Shown one piece after another: positions 40,965 to 49,730 of a stretch of 64,000 nucleotides of DNA. Position 1 is the first letter of the stretch. Each line of letters begins with the position of its first letter. The stretch comes from JBFMHP01 sp964557295. GTDB taxonomy: Bacteria > Pseudomonadota > Gammaproteobacteria > RBG-16-57-12. Under the pieces are notes generated by a model. That model saw only the letters and a program-made list of their open reading frames with translations, had not been told where the DNA came from and made no database searches. The stretch spans positions 1-64,000 of the forward strand of contig CAZKZP010000013.1 of NCBI GenBank assembly GCA_964557295.1, given 5' to 3'. A program made the translations under genes and the position numbers.

Positions 40965-41482
40965 TGGATCTCTTGGACATCGATAGCGGCGGACTCTACT
41001 TTCAGACGGAGGTGCCGGAGGGGGTCGAGGCCCTGATCAAGATGGCATCCAACAGCTATGGCCGCATCGATGCGGAATGCTATCTGTTGAAGGCCTATTT
41101 TATCGCGCCCGCGAATTTGACGGTGTTGGTGGCGATGTATCGCTATTACTACTATCAGCACAAACTGGAAGAAGCCTTGCGTGTGGCCGAGCGCGCGATG
41201 GAGATAGCGGGCCGGCAATTGAGCATGCCGGACGACTGGCGCGAGCTGAGCGAGGCCTATCTTGGCGCCGGGGTGATTCGCTCGATCAATCTGTTGCGAT
41301 TTTATCTGCTGGCGATCAAGGGCGCGGGTTATCTGAAGCTTCGTTTGAAACACATCGATGAAGGTATCGCCATGTTGAAGAAAGTGATCATGCTTGATCC
41401 GCATGACCGGCTGGGCGCGCGGGGGCTGCTGGAGGTGGTGACGGAGTCCGAGTATGCCATGCCCAGCCGGGCTGCCATTTGA
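40964..41482 (+). CDS. TPR-like nif-associated protein
   Basis: 172-residue helical protein with tetratricopeptide-like repeats (ECYLLKAYFIAPANLTVLVAMYRYYYYQHKLEEALRVAERAMEIA and IDEGIAMLKKVIMLDPHDRLGA). The gene overlaps the cysE stop (TGATG). Similar genes lie between cysE and nifW in Azotobacter-type clusters. A scaffolding or chaperone role is possible but untested. Confidence 0.8.
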   Translation: MDLLDIDSGGLYFQTEVPEGVEALIKMASNSYGRIDAECYLLKAYFIAPANLTVLVAMYRYYYYQHKLEEALRVAERAMEIAGRQLSMPDDWRELSEAYLGAGVIRSINLLRFYLLAIKGAGYLKLRLKHIDEGIAMLKKVIMLDPHDRLGARGLLEVVTESEYAMPSRAAI

Positions 41483-41509
41483 GCACCCCGACCATCTACA
41501 GGTTGGATC

Positions 41510-41595
41510 GTAGGAGCGAGTCCTGCTCGCGAAATGTTCGCCTGCAGGGCAGGCTCCTACAAGAGGCCCGGTAGGAGCGAGCCCTGCTCGCGAAA
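41510..41595. repeat. REP cluster (three elements) before nifW
   Basis: Forward, inverted and forward copies: GTAGGAGCGAGTCCTGCTCG, CTGCAGGGCAGGCTCCTAC, GTAGGAGCGAGCCCTGCTCG. This is the last REP cluster in the window. Confidence 0.92.
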
Positions 41596-41632
41596 ACGCC
41601 GTCATGGCAACAACCGCCCACAGGAGGGTGCA

Positions 41633-41953
41633 ATGAGTATCGAAGTTTTTTTGGATGATATGCGTGACCTGTACAGCGCAGAAGACTTTCTAAATTATTT
41701 TGACATCGAATTCGATGAAAATGTGGTGCAGGTAAATCGTCTGCACATCCTGCAGCGATTCCATGATTATCTCGCCAAGGCGACGGATGCTCCTATGGAA
41801 GAAGCGCCGCTGCGCGCGCATTACAAGCGCCATCTCTTGCAGGCGTATCGGGATTTCGTCAACTCCGATGCCCTGACCGAAAAGGTGTTCAAGGTTTTTC
41901 ACCTTCACGGCCCGCAGGAGACCTTTGTTTCGTTGAATACACTGATCAAATGA
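41633..41953 (+). CDS. nifW: Nitrogenase-stabilising protein NifW
   Basis: 106-residue NifW (MSIEVFLDDMRDLYSAEDFLNYFDIEFDENVVQVNRLHILQRF). It associates with NifDK and is thought to protect it from oxygen or help its maturation. AGGAGGGTGCA precedes the ATG; the open frame upstream is REP. It overlaps nifZ as ATGA. Confidence 0.95.
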   Translation: MSIEVFLDDMRDLYSAEDFLNYFDIEFDENVVQVNRLHILQRFHDYLAKATDAPMEEAPLRAHYKRHLLQAYRDFVNSDALTEKVFKVFHLHGPQETFVSLNTLIK

Positions 41954-42435
41954 GGGCGGGGCGGATGCAGGAATATGATTTCGGCGATGAGGTGCGGGTT
42001 ACCCGCAACGTGCGCAATGACGGCACCTTCCCCGGCCGCGACACCGGCGCCCTGTTGATCCGCCGCGGCAGCAGCGGCTTTGTGCGTAATATCGGCACCT
42101 TTTTGCAGGATCAGATCATCTACACCGTGCACTTCATCGAGCAGGATCTGATGGTCGGCTGCCGGGAAGAGGAGCTGATCTCCATCGCTGCGCCTTGGGT
42201 GCCCAGCGCCTTTGAATTTCGCGACTGGGTTACTTGCAAGATGCCGCTGGCGATCCAGGGCGAGGTCATCGTCGCGCCTGGACAGGAAGGCGAGGTGATC
42301 AAGGTGTTGCGCGATTATCCCGGCGGCGTGGCTTACCATGTGCGCTTCCCAGGCCGCACCTTGCTGATCCCCGAAACGGCCTTGCAGTCGATCGAGAAGG
42401 AGGATGGCGATGAACCTCAGCAAGCGAGTGGTTGA
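41950..42435 (+). CDS. nifZ: Nitrogen fixation protein NifZ
   Basis: 161-residue NifZ containing two related halves: DFGDEVRVTRNVRNDGTFPG...RRGSSGFVRNIGTFLQ and, after residue 95, QGEVIVAPGQEGEVIKVLRDYPGG. NifZ acts as a chaperone for the second P-cluster of NifDK. The start overlaps nifW by 4 bases (ATG 41965 is the alternative). A divergent NifZ-like paralogue lies at 35706. Confidence 0.94.
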   Translation: MRAGRMQEYDFGDEVRVTRNVRNDGTFPGRDTGALLIRRGSSGFVRNIGTFLQDQIIYTVHFIEQDLMVGCREEELISIAAPWVPSAFEFRDWVTCKMPLAIQGEVIVAPGQEGEVIKVLRDYPGGVAYHVRFPGRTLLIPETALQSIEKEDGDEPQQASG

Positions 42436-43273
42436 GATGCGTGGCGATGATTCACGCTATCACATGCTGCGCGCCGCCTTGACCGTGTTGCAGAAACCTC
42501 TGGCCGAGTTGACCGCGCAGGAATACCGCCAAGTGGCGCAACAGGCCCGGCGCGAGCTGGCCATCGAACAGCTCGCCTTGAGCGCCATCGAGGCGACGGC
42601 GGTGATCATCCCGCCGTCGCTGGTCGAAGCCTCGGTCAAGGAGATCATGGCGCGTTTCGAGGACGAAGCGAGATTCCGGGCGGCATTGCGCGACTGCGGC
42701 CTCGATGACGAGCAGATCTATCTGGCAGTGGAACGCGATCTGCGGGTTCAGGCGGTGATCGAGCGCGTCACGGCCAAGGGTTGGCGGGCCGATGAGGTTG
42801 ATGCCGAGATCTTCTATCACTTGCATCGTCACCGGTTTACCGTGCCGGAGTCCCGCACCTTGCGTCATATCCTGATCACCGTGAATGAGCGCTATCCCGA
42901 AAACACCCGCGAGCAGGCCCGGCGGCGCATCCAGGAGATTCGGACGCGGATCAGCGCTAAGCCCAAGCGCTTCGCGGAACAGGCGCAAAAATACTCTGAA
43001 TGTCCGACCGCATTTCATGGCGGGTTGCTTGGGCCGATCGTTCGTGGACAGCTCTATGCCGAGCTGGAATCCGCCGCATTCGAGTTGAAGGCCGGGGAGA
43101 TTTCCGCGCCGGTGGAATCCGAATTGGGCTGGCATCTGCTGTATTGCGAGGCCGCTGCGCCGCAAACAGCGCTCGCCTTTCGCGAGGTGTCGCACAAGAT
43201 CAAGGAGCAGTTGCAACAGCGCTATGACCGTATCTGGTTACGCCTGTGGTTGAAAAACTTGCCAGGGAGATAA
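42410..43273 (+). CDS. nifM: NifM peptidyl-prolyl isomerase
   Basis: 287-residue PpiC/parvulin-type chaperone needed for active NifH. The N-terminal helical part is followed by the rotamase domain (RTLRHILITVNERYPENTREQARRRIQEI...KYSECPTAFHGGLLGPIVRGQLYAELESAAFELKAGEISAPVESELGWHLLY). ATG 42410 with AAGGAGG 6 bases upstream is preferred to ATG 42404. It overlaps the end of nifZ. Confidence 0.93.
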   Translation: MNLSKRVVEMRGDDSRYHMLRAALTVLQKPLAELTAQEYRQVAQQARRELAIEQLALSAIEATAVIIPPSLVEASVKEIMARFEDEARFRAALRDCGLDDEQIYLAVERDLRVQAVIERVTAKGWRADEVDAEIFYHLHRHRFTVPESRTLRHILITVNERYPENTREQARRRIQEIRTRISAKPKRFAEQAQKYSECPTAFHGGLLGPIVRGQLYAELESAAFELKAGEISAPVESELGWHLLYCEAAAPQTALAFREVSHKIKEQLQQRYDRIWLRLWLKNLPGR

Positions 43274-43276
43274 TCT

Positions 43277-44533
43277 ATGCCCGATGACACATCCTGTTGT
43301 TCCTTTTGCGGCGTGGTGCAAAGTGGCGCGAGCCCTTTGATCGCCGGACGGGACGGATTCATTTGTGAAGCCTGTGTCCGGTTGGCCAGCCAAGTGATCG
43401 AAAGCTGGAGCCAGCGGCGCGCCATGAGCGAAGCCCAGGGGGAAGCGCCCAAACCACAGGAGCTCAAGGCCAAGCTCGATGAGTATGTCATCGGTCAGGA
43501 CCTCGCCAAGGAAATCATGTCAGTGGCGGTTTACAACCATTACAAGCGGCTCAAGAGTTTCACCGGCGGCGACTGGAGCGGTACGGATGCGGTGGAGCTG
43601 GGAAAATCCAATATCCTGGTGCTGGGGCCTTCCGGCAGCGGCAAGACCCTGATCGCCAGCACGCTCGCGCGCATCGTCGGTGTTCCTTATGTGGTGGCCG
43701 ATGCCACCACCTTGACGCAGGCCGGCTATGTCGGGGAAGACGTTGAGAGCGTGCTGACGCGGCTGCTGGATGTGGCCGATGGCAATGTGCAGCGCGCCGA
43801 GTGGGGCATCGTTTATTTGGATGAGATCGACAAATTGGCTCGCAGCAGCGAATCGCCGACCGGGGTGCGCGATGTGTCCGGTGAGGGCGTGCAGCAGGCG
43901 CTGTTGAAATTGGTCGAGGGCAGCGAGGTCAAGGTTCCGCAAAAAGGCAAACGCCGCGAGGGCGGTAGTGATGTCACCATGAATACCGGCAACATCCTGT
44001 TCATCGCCGGCGGCGCCTTCGCGGGACTGGAGGAGATCGTGACCAAGCGGATCGCTCCCAAGCAGACCGGCATCGGCTTCCACGCCGAGGTGGAGCGGGA
44101 GCCCCCCGACCTGCAAAACCTGCTGGACGCGGTGCAGCCCGAAGACCTAAAGCGCTTCGGCCTGATACCGGAATTCATCGGCCGCTTTCCGGTGCTGGCG
44201 GCACTGTCTCCACTGGATGAAGCCAGTCTGATCAACATTCTGGTAGAGCCGAAGAACTCGCTGACCAAACAATTCCAAAAGCTCTTTGAATACGATGGCG
44301 TGAAGCTGGAGTTCACTCCCGAAGCCTTGCGGGAAATCGCCAAGATCGCTCTGGCCCGCGGCACCGGCGCGCGCGGCCTGCGCAGCGTGCTCGAACACCT
44401 GTTGCGCAAATCCATGTTCGAGGTGCCGTCACAAAGCGGCGTGGTGCGTTGCGTCGTGGATGAGCGGGTCGCGCGCGGTGAATGTGAGATTGAATGGGAG
44501 TATGCGGTGCAACAAGTGAGACTGGATTATTAA
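43277..44533 (+). CDS. nif-linked ClpX-type unfoldase (ClpX2)
   Basis: 418-residue AAA+ unfoldase. N-terminal zinc-binding CSFCGVVQSGASPL...CEACV, Walker A GPSGSGKT, Walker B YLDEIDKLA, sensor and pore motifs (GYVGEDVE), and the arginine region EFIGRFPV. A second clpX at the end of the nifM operon is known in A. vinelandii (clpX2), where it takes part in turnover of NifB and NifEN. It starts 3 bp after nifM and closes the nif region of this window. Confidence 0.93.
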   Translation: MPDDTSCCSFCGVVQSGASPLIAGRDGFICEACVRLASQVIESWSQRRAMSEAQGEAPKPQELKAKLDEYVIGQDLAKEIMSVAVYNHYKRLKSFTGGDWSGTDAVELGKSNILVLGPSGSGKTLIASTLARIVGVPYVVADATTLTQAGYVGEDVESVLTRLLDVADGNVQRAEWGIVYLDEIDKLARSSESPTGVRDVSGEGVQQALLKLVEGSEVKVPQKGKRREGGSDVTMNTGNILFIAGGAFAGLEEIVTKRIAPKQTGIGFHAEVEREPPDLQNLLDAVQPEDLKRFGLIPEFIGRFPVLAALSPLDEASLINILVEPKNSLTKQFQKLFEYDGVKLEFTPEALREIAKIALARGTGARGLRSVLEHLLRKSMFEVPSQSGVVRCVVDERVARGECEIEWEYAVQQVRLDY

Positions 44534-44861
44534 GAAGAATTCGAGAAATGCGCGCAAAAGTTGCTTGAGAGGCTGCAAGAGTTCACGAACAGAGGGAACG
44601 AACTTGGGCTGGGAAGCGATCAAGGACGTCGTGACGGGGGAGGCTAAGTACAAGTTCGAGCATCCGGGTGTGGTATTCGCCAAGGACGCGGTAACGAACC
44701 GATTCTTCAATGACAAGGCCCGCTTCCATGCTGATCTGAATAAAGTAATGCTAGTGGACCAGACCACTTTGGCAAAGTTTCTCGACACGCATTGTGTCGT
44801 CAGGGGCGAGATCGAGGCGATGCTTTCATCACGGTTGCATGTTCGGATTGAGCACAGCTAG
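44534..44861 (+). pseudogene. Gene remnant of unknown type
   Basis: Directly after the clpX stop, one frame reads EEFEKCAQKLLERLQEFTNRGNELG. After a shift near 44604, another continues LGWEAIKDVVTGEAKYKFEHPGVVFAKDAV...GEIEAMLSSRLHVRIEHS to a stop at 44861. The two halves read as one protein with a frameshift and without an N-terminus. I do not recognise the family. It marks the point where nif DNA ends. Confidence 0.45.
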
Positions 44862-45302
44862 GCCACTATGAGACATCGGTGACGTTCACGAGACCTTGCC
44901 GCCGGTCCTTCAGGGATGGCTTCCGCGTACCACCTCATAGTCGGTTCACTCAAGGATTTTTTGAACATGGTATTTTTCATGGTATCGAGGATATGACGAA
45001 ATATAACTTAGCGAAATTAAAGGCCTTTTCAGGCTTATTTACAATCGAGTGGGAGTGACCAGAATTTGTAACTCATTGAATTATAAAAATAATAATCATA
45101 CAATCGATAATATAATCTGCATCATCAATGGTATATTTCATGGTATTTATTGGGCGTAGCAGGGCAGAAAACATCGATACCATGAGATGAAAATTGAGTT
45201 TGGCATGGTATCAGGGAGCTTGAACTGAGGGTGCTCTGGAGCAATTCGGAAACCTGCTATACCTGCTGCAGATGCGGGTCAAGACATATGGGTTATGCCT
45301 GG
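44862..45302. other. AT-rich non-coding block
   Basis: No gene is supported. The block is richer in A/T than its surroundings and holds most of the repeated ATGGTAT motifs listed in the next entry, including GATACCATG-N19-CATGGTATC at 45176-45212. Confidence 0.5.
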
Positions 45303-45602
45303 CTATTTCAGATGGCGTTGTGGATCCTGGCGGCCATGTAGTACCCGGATAATTTCAACCCTGTTGGCGGCCACACGGTAAAACAGGGTATGGCTTTCTA
45401 TAGGGAGGCTTCTGGTATCTGGCAGGAGTTCGGGGCGCTCGGTGCCCATAAGTGGTTGCTGAGTCAGCAACCAGAACTGCTTCTTTATAGTGGACAGGTA
45501 GCTTTCGGATTGTGACTGTCCCCACTGTCGCAGGCCGTATTGGTAAATGTCTTTGAGGTCATTTTTGGCGACTGGGGCAATGACCAGCTGATGGCGCGCC
45601 AT
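45303..45602 (-). CDS. parE: ParE/RelE-family toxin
   Basis: 99-residue toxin (VIAPVAKNDLKDIYQYGLRQWGQSQSESYLSTIKKQFWLLTQQPLMGTERPEL...HTLFYRVAANRVEIIRVLHGRQDP), a typical ParE fold. ParE toxins poison DNA gyrase, though some relatives cleave mRNA. It lies 5 bp after the antitoxin gene in the same operon. Confidence 0.93.
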   Translation of the reverse strand: MARHQLVIAPVAKNDLKDIYQYGLRQWGQSQSESYLSTIKKQFWLLTQQPLMGTERPELLPDTRSLPIESHTLFYRVAANRVEIIRVLHGRQDPQRHLK

Positions 45603-45607
45603 GAAGG

Positions 45608-45865
45608 TCAGCTCTTGATATCGCCAAACAAGGTGTCGAGCGCCGCTTTTGATTCGATTGCGATACCTTCTCCACGGTCTAGTTGGTCTGTTCCGGCTTT
45701 CAGTTGCTCACGTAGTCGAGTCAGTTTGATTTCGTGAATCCAGTCTTCATGGGTTTCCATAAAACGGAGCGCTTCACGGATGACTTCGCTGGCATTGTTG
45801 TACAGGCCGGTTTCCACTTTGGCTTTAACACGAGATTCCAGTTCGGGAGTCAGTGATATATGCAT
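45608..45865 (-). CDS. parD: ParD-family antitoxin
   Basis: 85-residue ribbon-helix-helix antitoxin (MHISLTPELESRVKAKVETGLYNNASEVIREALRFMETHE). It neutralises ParE and represses the operon. ATG 45865 is chosen because GGAGATC lies before it; the upstream TTG in frame is within the ribosome site. Confidence 0.93.
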   Translation of the reverse strand: MHISLTPELESRVKAKVETGLYNNASEVIREALRFMETHEDWIHEIKLTRLREQLKAGTDQLDRGEGIAIESKAALDTLFGDIKS

Positions 45866-45901
45866 ATTGATCTCCAAGGTAAGTAAGCTCTTCTATAAAA
45901 A

Positions 45902-45940
45902 ATGTTAGGCGGGAATACAAAGTTTGTCAATGTTTGTATT
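45902..45940 (-). promoter_or_regulatory. parDE promoter and operator
   Basis: On the minus strand TTGACA (plus 45925-45930) and TAACAT (plus 45902-45907) are 17 bp apart, a good sigma70 promoter. A perfect dyad, AATACAAA-N11-TTTGTATT (45914-45940), overlaps the -35 and spacer and is the likely ParD operator. Confidence 0.8.
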
Positions 45941-46116
45941 GTCTGGTCGAGGAGATCAGGAGCTGCCGTGTCGCAGCGTTCAATCGGGAATTTTTTCGAG
46001 CAATTTGAAGGATTTTCTGAATATGGTATTTTTCATGGTATTACCATTAAGCAGGAAAATAAGTCATTGAATGTAAAAGATAAAAAATGCTTATTTATAA
46101 TTTGCCTCAACCATTT

Positions 46117-46993
46117 TCAGGAGAACCTAACTTGAGTGTGGGTGAGGCAAGCATTCAGCAAGCGATGCGGAAGTTCGTCCTCCCAATCGCGGCGGTTGAA
46201 GCGGTAGCAGAACTCGGATAGGTATTCCTGCAAGTATTTCTTGGAGACGCCATGGTAAGTACCCAACAGAAAGGTCTTGAGGTTGCCGATGGCGATATGG
46301 GCCCAGGGCAGCCAGACGCCGGCCTCATCCGAGGGCGTGACGCGCGGCTCGTGGTGGTGGGTATGCGCAATGGAATTCAACGCGCCCAGCGCGTCGCTGC
46401 GCACCTGTTGTCCCGCCGCCACGCGTCGGCACACAAAGTCATGCACGGTCTGTTGATTGAGGGCGCCCACCGCCTGCATGGCCACAAACCCCGCGCGCTC
46501 ACCGCGGTTTTCGACCGCCACCAATACGGGCGTTTTCCCTTCTGCCCCGCGTCCGCGCTTTCCCCCGCTGCGCCGTCCTCCCACCAGCGCATCGTCGACT
46601 TCGAGCAGTTCGGACAGTCGATACACGCTGTCGCGGTGGCCCATTGCGGTGCGGATCTTGCGCAGCATGCGGCTCGCGGTCAGCCACGAAACGCCGATCT
46701 GTTTGGACAACCGCAGGGCCGAAATGCCGCCCTTATCCGAGGCGGTCAGATAAATAGCCCAGAACCATTTCGTCAGCGGCAGGTTGGTGGAATGAAACAG
46801 CGTGCCCGCTGTCAACGAGGCGTGGTGTCTACACTGCGCGCACTCGTACACGCGGCGCCTCTCAATGAGATAGCCCTGGTCATGGCCGCAGCGCGGGCAC
46901 ACGAACCCCTCCGGCCAGCGTTGCTGCTGCACACGCTTCTTCCGTACCGTAGCGCTTTTGCCAGTCTATCAAGTCGGTCTTTTCCATCTTCAT
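46117..46993 (-). pseudogene. IS1595-family (ISXO2-like) transposase, frameshifted
   Basis: The main frame (from GTG 46932) has the N-terminal zinc ribbon CPRCGHDQGYLIERRRVYECAQC and the DDE_Tnp_IS1595 domain (LLEVDDALVGGRRSGGKRG, ... SDALGAL, ... KYLQEYLSEFCYRFNRR). The natural N-terminus MKMEKTDLIDWQKRYGTEEA lies upstream in another frame, from 46993, so one base is gained or two are lost near 46932. I could not define terminal inverted repeats or target duplications. Confidence 0.85.
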
Positions 46994-47293
46994 CGGAGCG
47001 GCTCCTTATCTGAATATTTTCAGTAAGTTTAGACCATCCTGTGAATGGTTAAGAGGCATAAATTAATTTGGGACGTTGGCGAATATCAATAGAATATTGT
47101 TTTTAGTGTGAGGAAAATAGAACGGACGCTGATCTGCTACCGCTTTTCCACCGATGGAGACGCGGCCGAGAGCAATGTTTTTAAACGAAAATGACGGACC
47201 ATACGTTGCAAATGTTGAGTAATATAACTCGGACTGGGATTCATAGCCATTTGTAGTTTTTGATGGTTTAGACCCAGCCAAATTTCACAGACG
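46994..47293. other. Intergenic stretch with a doubtful ORF
   Basis: A 72-codon minus-strand frame (47063-47281; ...SKTTNGYESQSELYYSTFATYGPSFSFKN...) has no recognised domain or ribosome site, and may be remnant sequence. The stretch is AT-rich compared with the adjoining arsenic genes. Confidence 0.35.
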
Positions 47294-47556
47294 TTATAAA
47301 TCCAGCGTCACCCATCCGGGGTCTTGCATCTCGTGGCCGGGGCTGTTCGCTGTGTGTGCGGAGGCGCACAACACGTGGAACACCTCTCCGTTGAAGTGAG
47401 CGGATAGTTTTCGTAATAACGCATCAGCTTGAGTTTGAAACGGGGCCCATCGTAGAAAACCGTTTCGTCCAATCTCTCCGTGGATACATCGCAGGCAGTG
47501 AGTAGTGGAAGAGAGAAGGCGATAATGGATGGTATTGCGATAAACGTGTTTTTCAT
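47294..47556 (-). pseudogene. Small lipoprotein gene with a frameshift
   Basis: MKNTFIAIPSIIAFSLPLLTAC is a lipoprotein signal peptide with a lipobox-like end (LTAC). The frame continues to RYYENYPL; after that, a different frame gives HFNGEVFHVLCASAHTANSPGHEMQDPGWVTLDL with a stop at 47294. A missing base near 47393 would explain this. The gene lies just downstream of the PiT gene on the same strand. Confidence 0.5.
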
Positions 47557-47573
47557 CCACCTCATTCTCATTG

Positions 47574-48650
47574 TCATTGCAAACCTCGCTGCGCCAGCCA
47601 CGCAAGCGCGGCGGCCAACGGTAAAGTGGCCAGCCATGACAGGCCAATGTTGCGTACTGTTAGCCAATTCAGGGTGTAAGCACTCGCGCCAGTTCCTACG
47701 ATGGCGCCGACCGAGACGTGGGTAGTGGAAACCGGCAGACCGAATTTGCTGGCGACGAGTATCAGCGTCGCGGTGATTAAATTGGCTGTCAGTCCTTGGC
47801 TATGGTTGAGGCAGGTGACACGATGGCTCATGGTGTGGGCGACGCGGCGGGCGAAGAGCAAACCGCCGCACGCCATGATCGCGGCAATGACCGCCACCGA
47901 GGTCGTGCTGTCGAGCAGATGGGCCGCGATCAGCAGCGCCGCGAGTTTGGGCGTATCGTTCACGCCGCGCGCGAAACAGATGAGCGTTGCGGAGAAGATG
48001 TGCAGGCGGTCCTTGATGCGTTCGAGTGAAAAACGAGCCACGGGTCGCGCCAGTGTGTCGCACTGCGCGGCGGGCGCGATCACGATGGCGGGCGGGGCGC
48101 TCTGCAATGCAACGATCCCCGGCGATGCCTCACTCACGGATTCCGGCATGACGACACAGGCGCAGTCGTTGCGCGCCGGATGCAGACGTATGAAGCGACA
48201 GGTCAGCCAGCCGAGCATGGCGGCGAGCAGCGGGCTCACCAGCAGCGGCAATAAAAAAGTATTGCCCAGTTTGTCGAGATGAAGTTCGCCGCTGCCAAGC
48301 CCCGCGCCCGCCAGCCCGCCGATCAACGCGTGGGTGGTGGAGACTGGCAAACCAGCGCGTGTCGCCGCGAAGACCGTCAACGCCGCGCCGATGCTCACGC
48401 TCAAAATAAAATGGGGCGCATTGGCGGCGGCATCGGCGACCAGCCCCTTGCCGGAAAACTGCTGCGCCAGCGCCTCCGCCAGCAGCAGCGAGCAGAGGCT
48501 GCCGGTGATGGTCGCCGCGGTTGCGAGCCGCAACGCCGTGCGATAGTCCAGCGTCTGCGAGCCCCACACCGTGGCGAACCCCTTGAAGTTATCGTTGGCG
48601 CCGTTGCTGAAGGCGAGGAACAGCGCGCTGAAGATCAGCAGATACTCCAT
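47574..48650 (-). CDS. PiT-family phosphate (arsenate) permease
   Basis: 358-residue membrane protein of the PiT family. It carries the duplicated signature FSNGANDNFKG near the N-terminus and FARGVNDTPK in the second half, and GLPVSTTHALIGGL and GLPVSTTHVSVGAI repeats. PiT proteins take up phosphate and, unselectively, arsenate. Its place directly behind arsM suggests a link to arsenic metabolism. The start at 48650 overlaps the arsM stop (TGATG). Confidence 0.88.
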   Translation of the reverse strand: MEYLLIFSALFLAFSNGANDNFKGFATVWGSQTLDYRTALRLATAATITGSLCSLLLAEALAQQFSGKGLVADAAANAPHFILSVSIGAALTVFAATRAGLPVSTTHALIGGLAGAGLGSGELHLDKLGNTFLLPLLVSPLLAAMLGWLTCRFIRLHPARNDCACVVMPESVSEASPGIVALQSAPPAIVIAPAAQCDTLARPVARFSLERIKDRLHIFSATLICFARGVNDTPKLAALLIAAHLLDSTTSVAVIAAIMACGGLLFARRVAHTMSHRVTCLNHSQGLTANLITATLILVASKFGLPVSTTHVSVGAIVGTGASAYTLNWLTVRNIGLSWLATLPLAAALAWLAQRGLQ

Positions 48651-49681
48651 CAGCAACATCCTCCTGTTGAACCGCCGCTATCAAACGGCAACCCGCCGCC
48701 ACACCCCTCGAACAGGCCGTAGTGACGGCTGAAATCGCCGATGAAATCGAAATGGGCGGCAAAGCGCGTGTCGTGCAACATGCGCCAGGTGTTGCCGCAC
48801 ACCGGGAAGATCCGGCCCGCCTCGATGTCGTGATGTTTGTCGAGTACAACTCGATGGGAGTGGTGGGGTATCGTGCCTGAATAAATCACTGCCTGGCCGT
48901 AGTCCTCACAAGCGCTTTCCAGTTCGGCGATTTTGAACAAGCGATACGTTGCGGAATAAAAGCCGATGTTGCCTGTGAGCGCCGCAAGTTGCGCATCGGT
49001 GATGGCCAGCGGACGGTCCTCCACCAGGCGTGGGTCGATAAAACCGCGGCGCTGCGCTAGACGCAGAAAATCATTCCAGTAAATCGCGCCACCCAGGCAC
49101 TCGCCATACAGCACCGGATCGTTACGCACGCTCTCCGGTACACGGCGATCCGCATAGACATCCGAAAAATAAAATTCGCCGCCCGGCTTGAGCAGCCGCT
49201 GGATGCCTTGCAGTACCGCGTCCTTGTCCGGCGAGAGATTGATCACACAGTTGGAAACGATGACATCGAAGCTCTCGGGTTTGAGATCGAGTTCATCCAG
49301 CCGCTCGATATAGCCGTGCAGAAAACGGACGTTGTCATAACCAAAGGCATCGGCGTGATAGGCGCGGTGTTGTTCCGCCGCGGCCAATTGTTCGGCGGTC
49401 ATGTCCACCCCCACCACTTCCCCGACGGCGCCGACCAGTTGCGCCAGCGCGTAGACATCGCGCCCCGAGCCGCAACCGAGATCGAGCACCCGGCACCCCT
49501 CCAGCAGCGGCGGGCAGACCAGGCCGCAGCCGTAATAACGGGAGAGCACCTCCGGGTGGATGTTGGAGAGCACGGGTTTGAGCCACGCGGGGATTTGCGA
49601 GGCGTCGCAACAGGCGCTGGTTTTCAGATCGCCCGAGTGTTGCAGTTGTTTGCCGTAATAGTTTTGTACGAGTTCATGCAT
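48650..49681 (-). CDS. arsM: ArsM-like arsenite methyltransferase
   Basis: 343-residue SAM-dependent methyltransferase with motif I VLDLGCGSGRDVYAL, VIVSNCVINLSPDK and the C-terminal extension typical of ArsM. Candidate arsenic-binding cysteines are in SACCDAS near residue 24, SNCVINL, CEDYG and the C-terminal GGCC. ArsM methylates As(III), the first step towards arsenosugars and arsenolipids. The neighbouring radical SAM, glycosyltransferase and DUF547 genes support that pathway. Confidence 0.88.
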   Translation of the reverse strand: MHELVQNYYGKQLQHSGDLKTSACCDASQIPAWLKPVLSNIHPEVLSRYYGCGLVCPPLLEGCRVLDLGCGSGRDVYALAQLVGAVGEVVGVDMTAEQLAAAEQHRAYHADAFGYDNVRFLHGYIERLDELDLKPESFDVIVSNCVINLSPDKDAVLQGIQRLLKPGGEFYFSDVYADRRVPESVRNDPVLYGECLGGAIYWNDFLRLAQRRGFIDPRLVEDRPLAITDAQLAALTGNIGFYSATYRLFKIAELESACEDYGQAVIYSGTIPHHSHRVVLDKHHDIEAGRIFPVCGNTWRMLHDTRFAAHFDFIGDFSRHYGLFEGCGGGLPFDSGGSTGGCC

Positions 49682-49730
49682 AGTGTTGATTCCTTATCAA
49701 TAGGGGTTAGTCGCGGCGTGTGCAAAAAAC

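Larger units (their letters stand above)
44952..46041. repeat. Direct repeats and ATGGTAT motifs around parDE
   Basis: A 34-bp repeat (AAGGATTTTTTGAACATGG... at 44952-44985; AAGGATTTTCTGAATATGG... at 46008-46041, a few mismatches) brackets parDE. Its core, ATGGTATTTTTCATGGTAT, recurs with one change at 45128-45146, and single CATGGTAT words occur at 45204 and, inverted, at 45176. Confidence 0.7.

Noticed and set aside
46110..47040. Defined ends of the IS1595-family element
   Set aside because: ATTTTCAG occurs near both sides, but I could not align inverted repeats or a target duplication, so no element borders are claimed.
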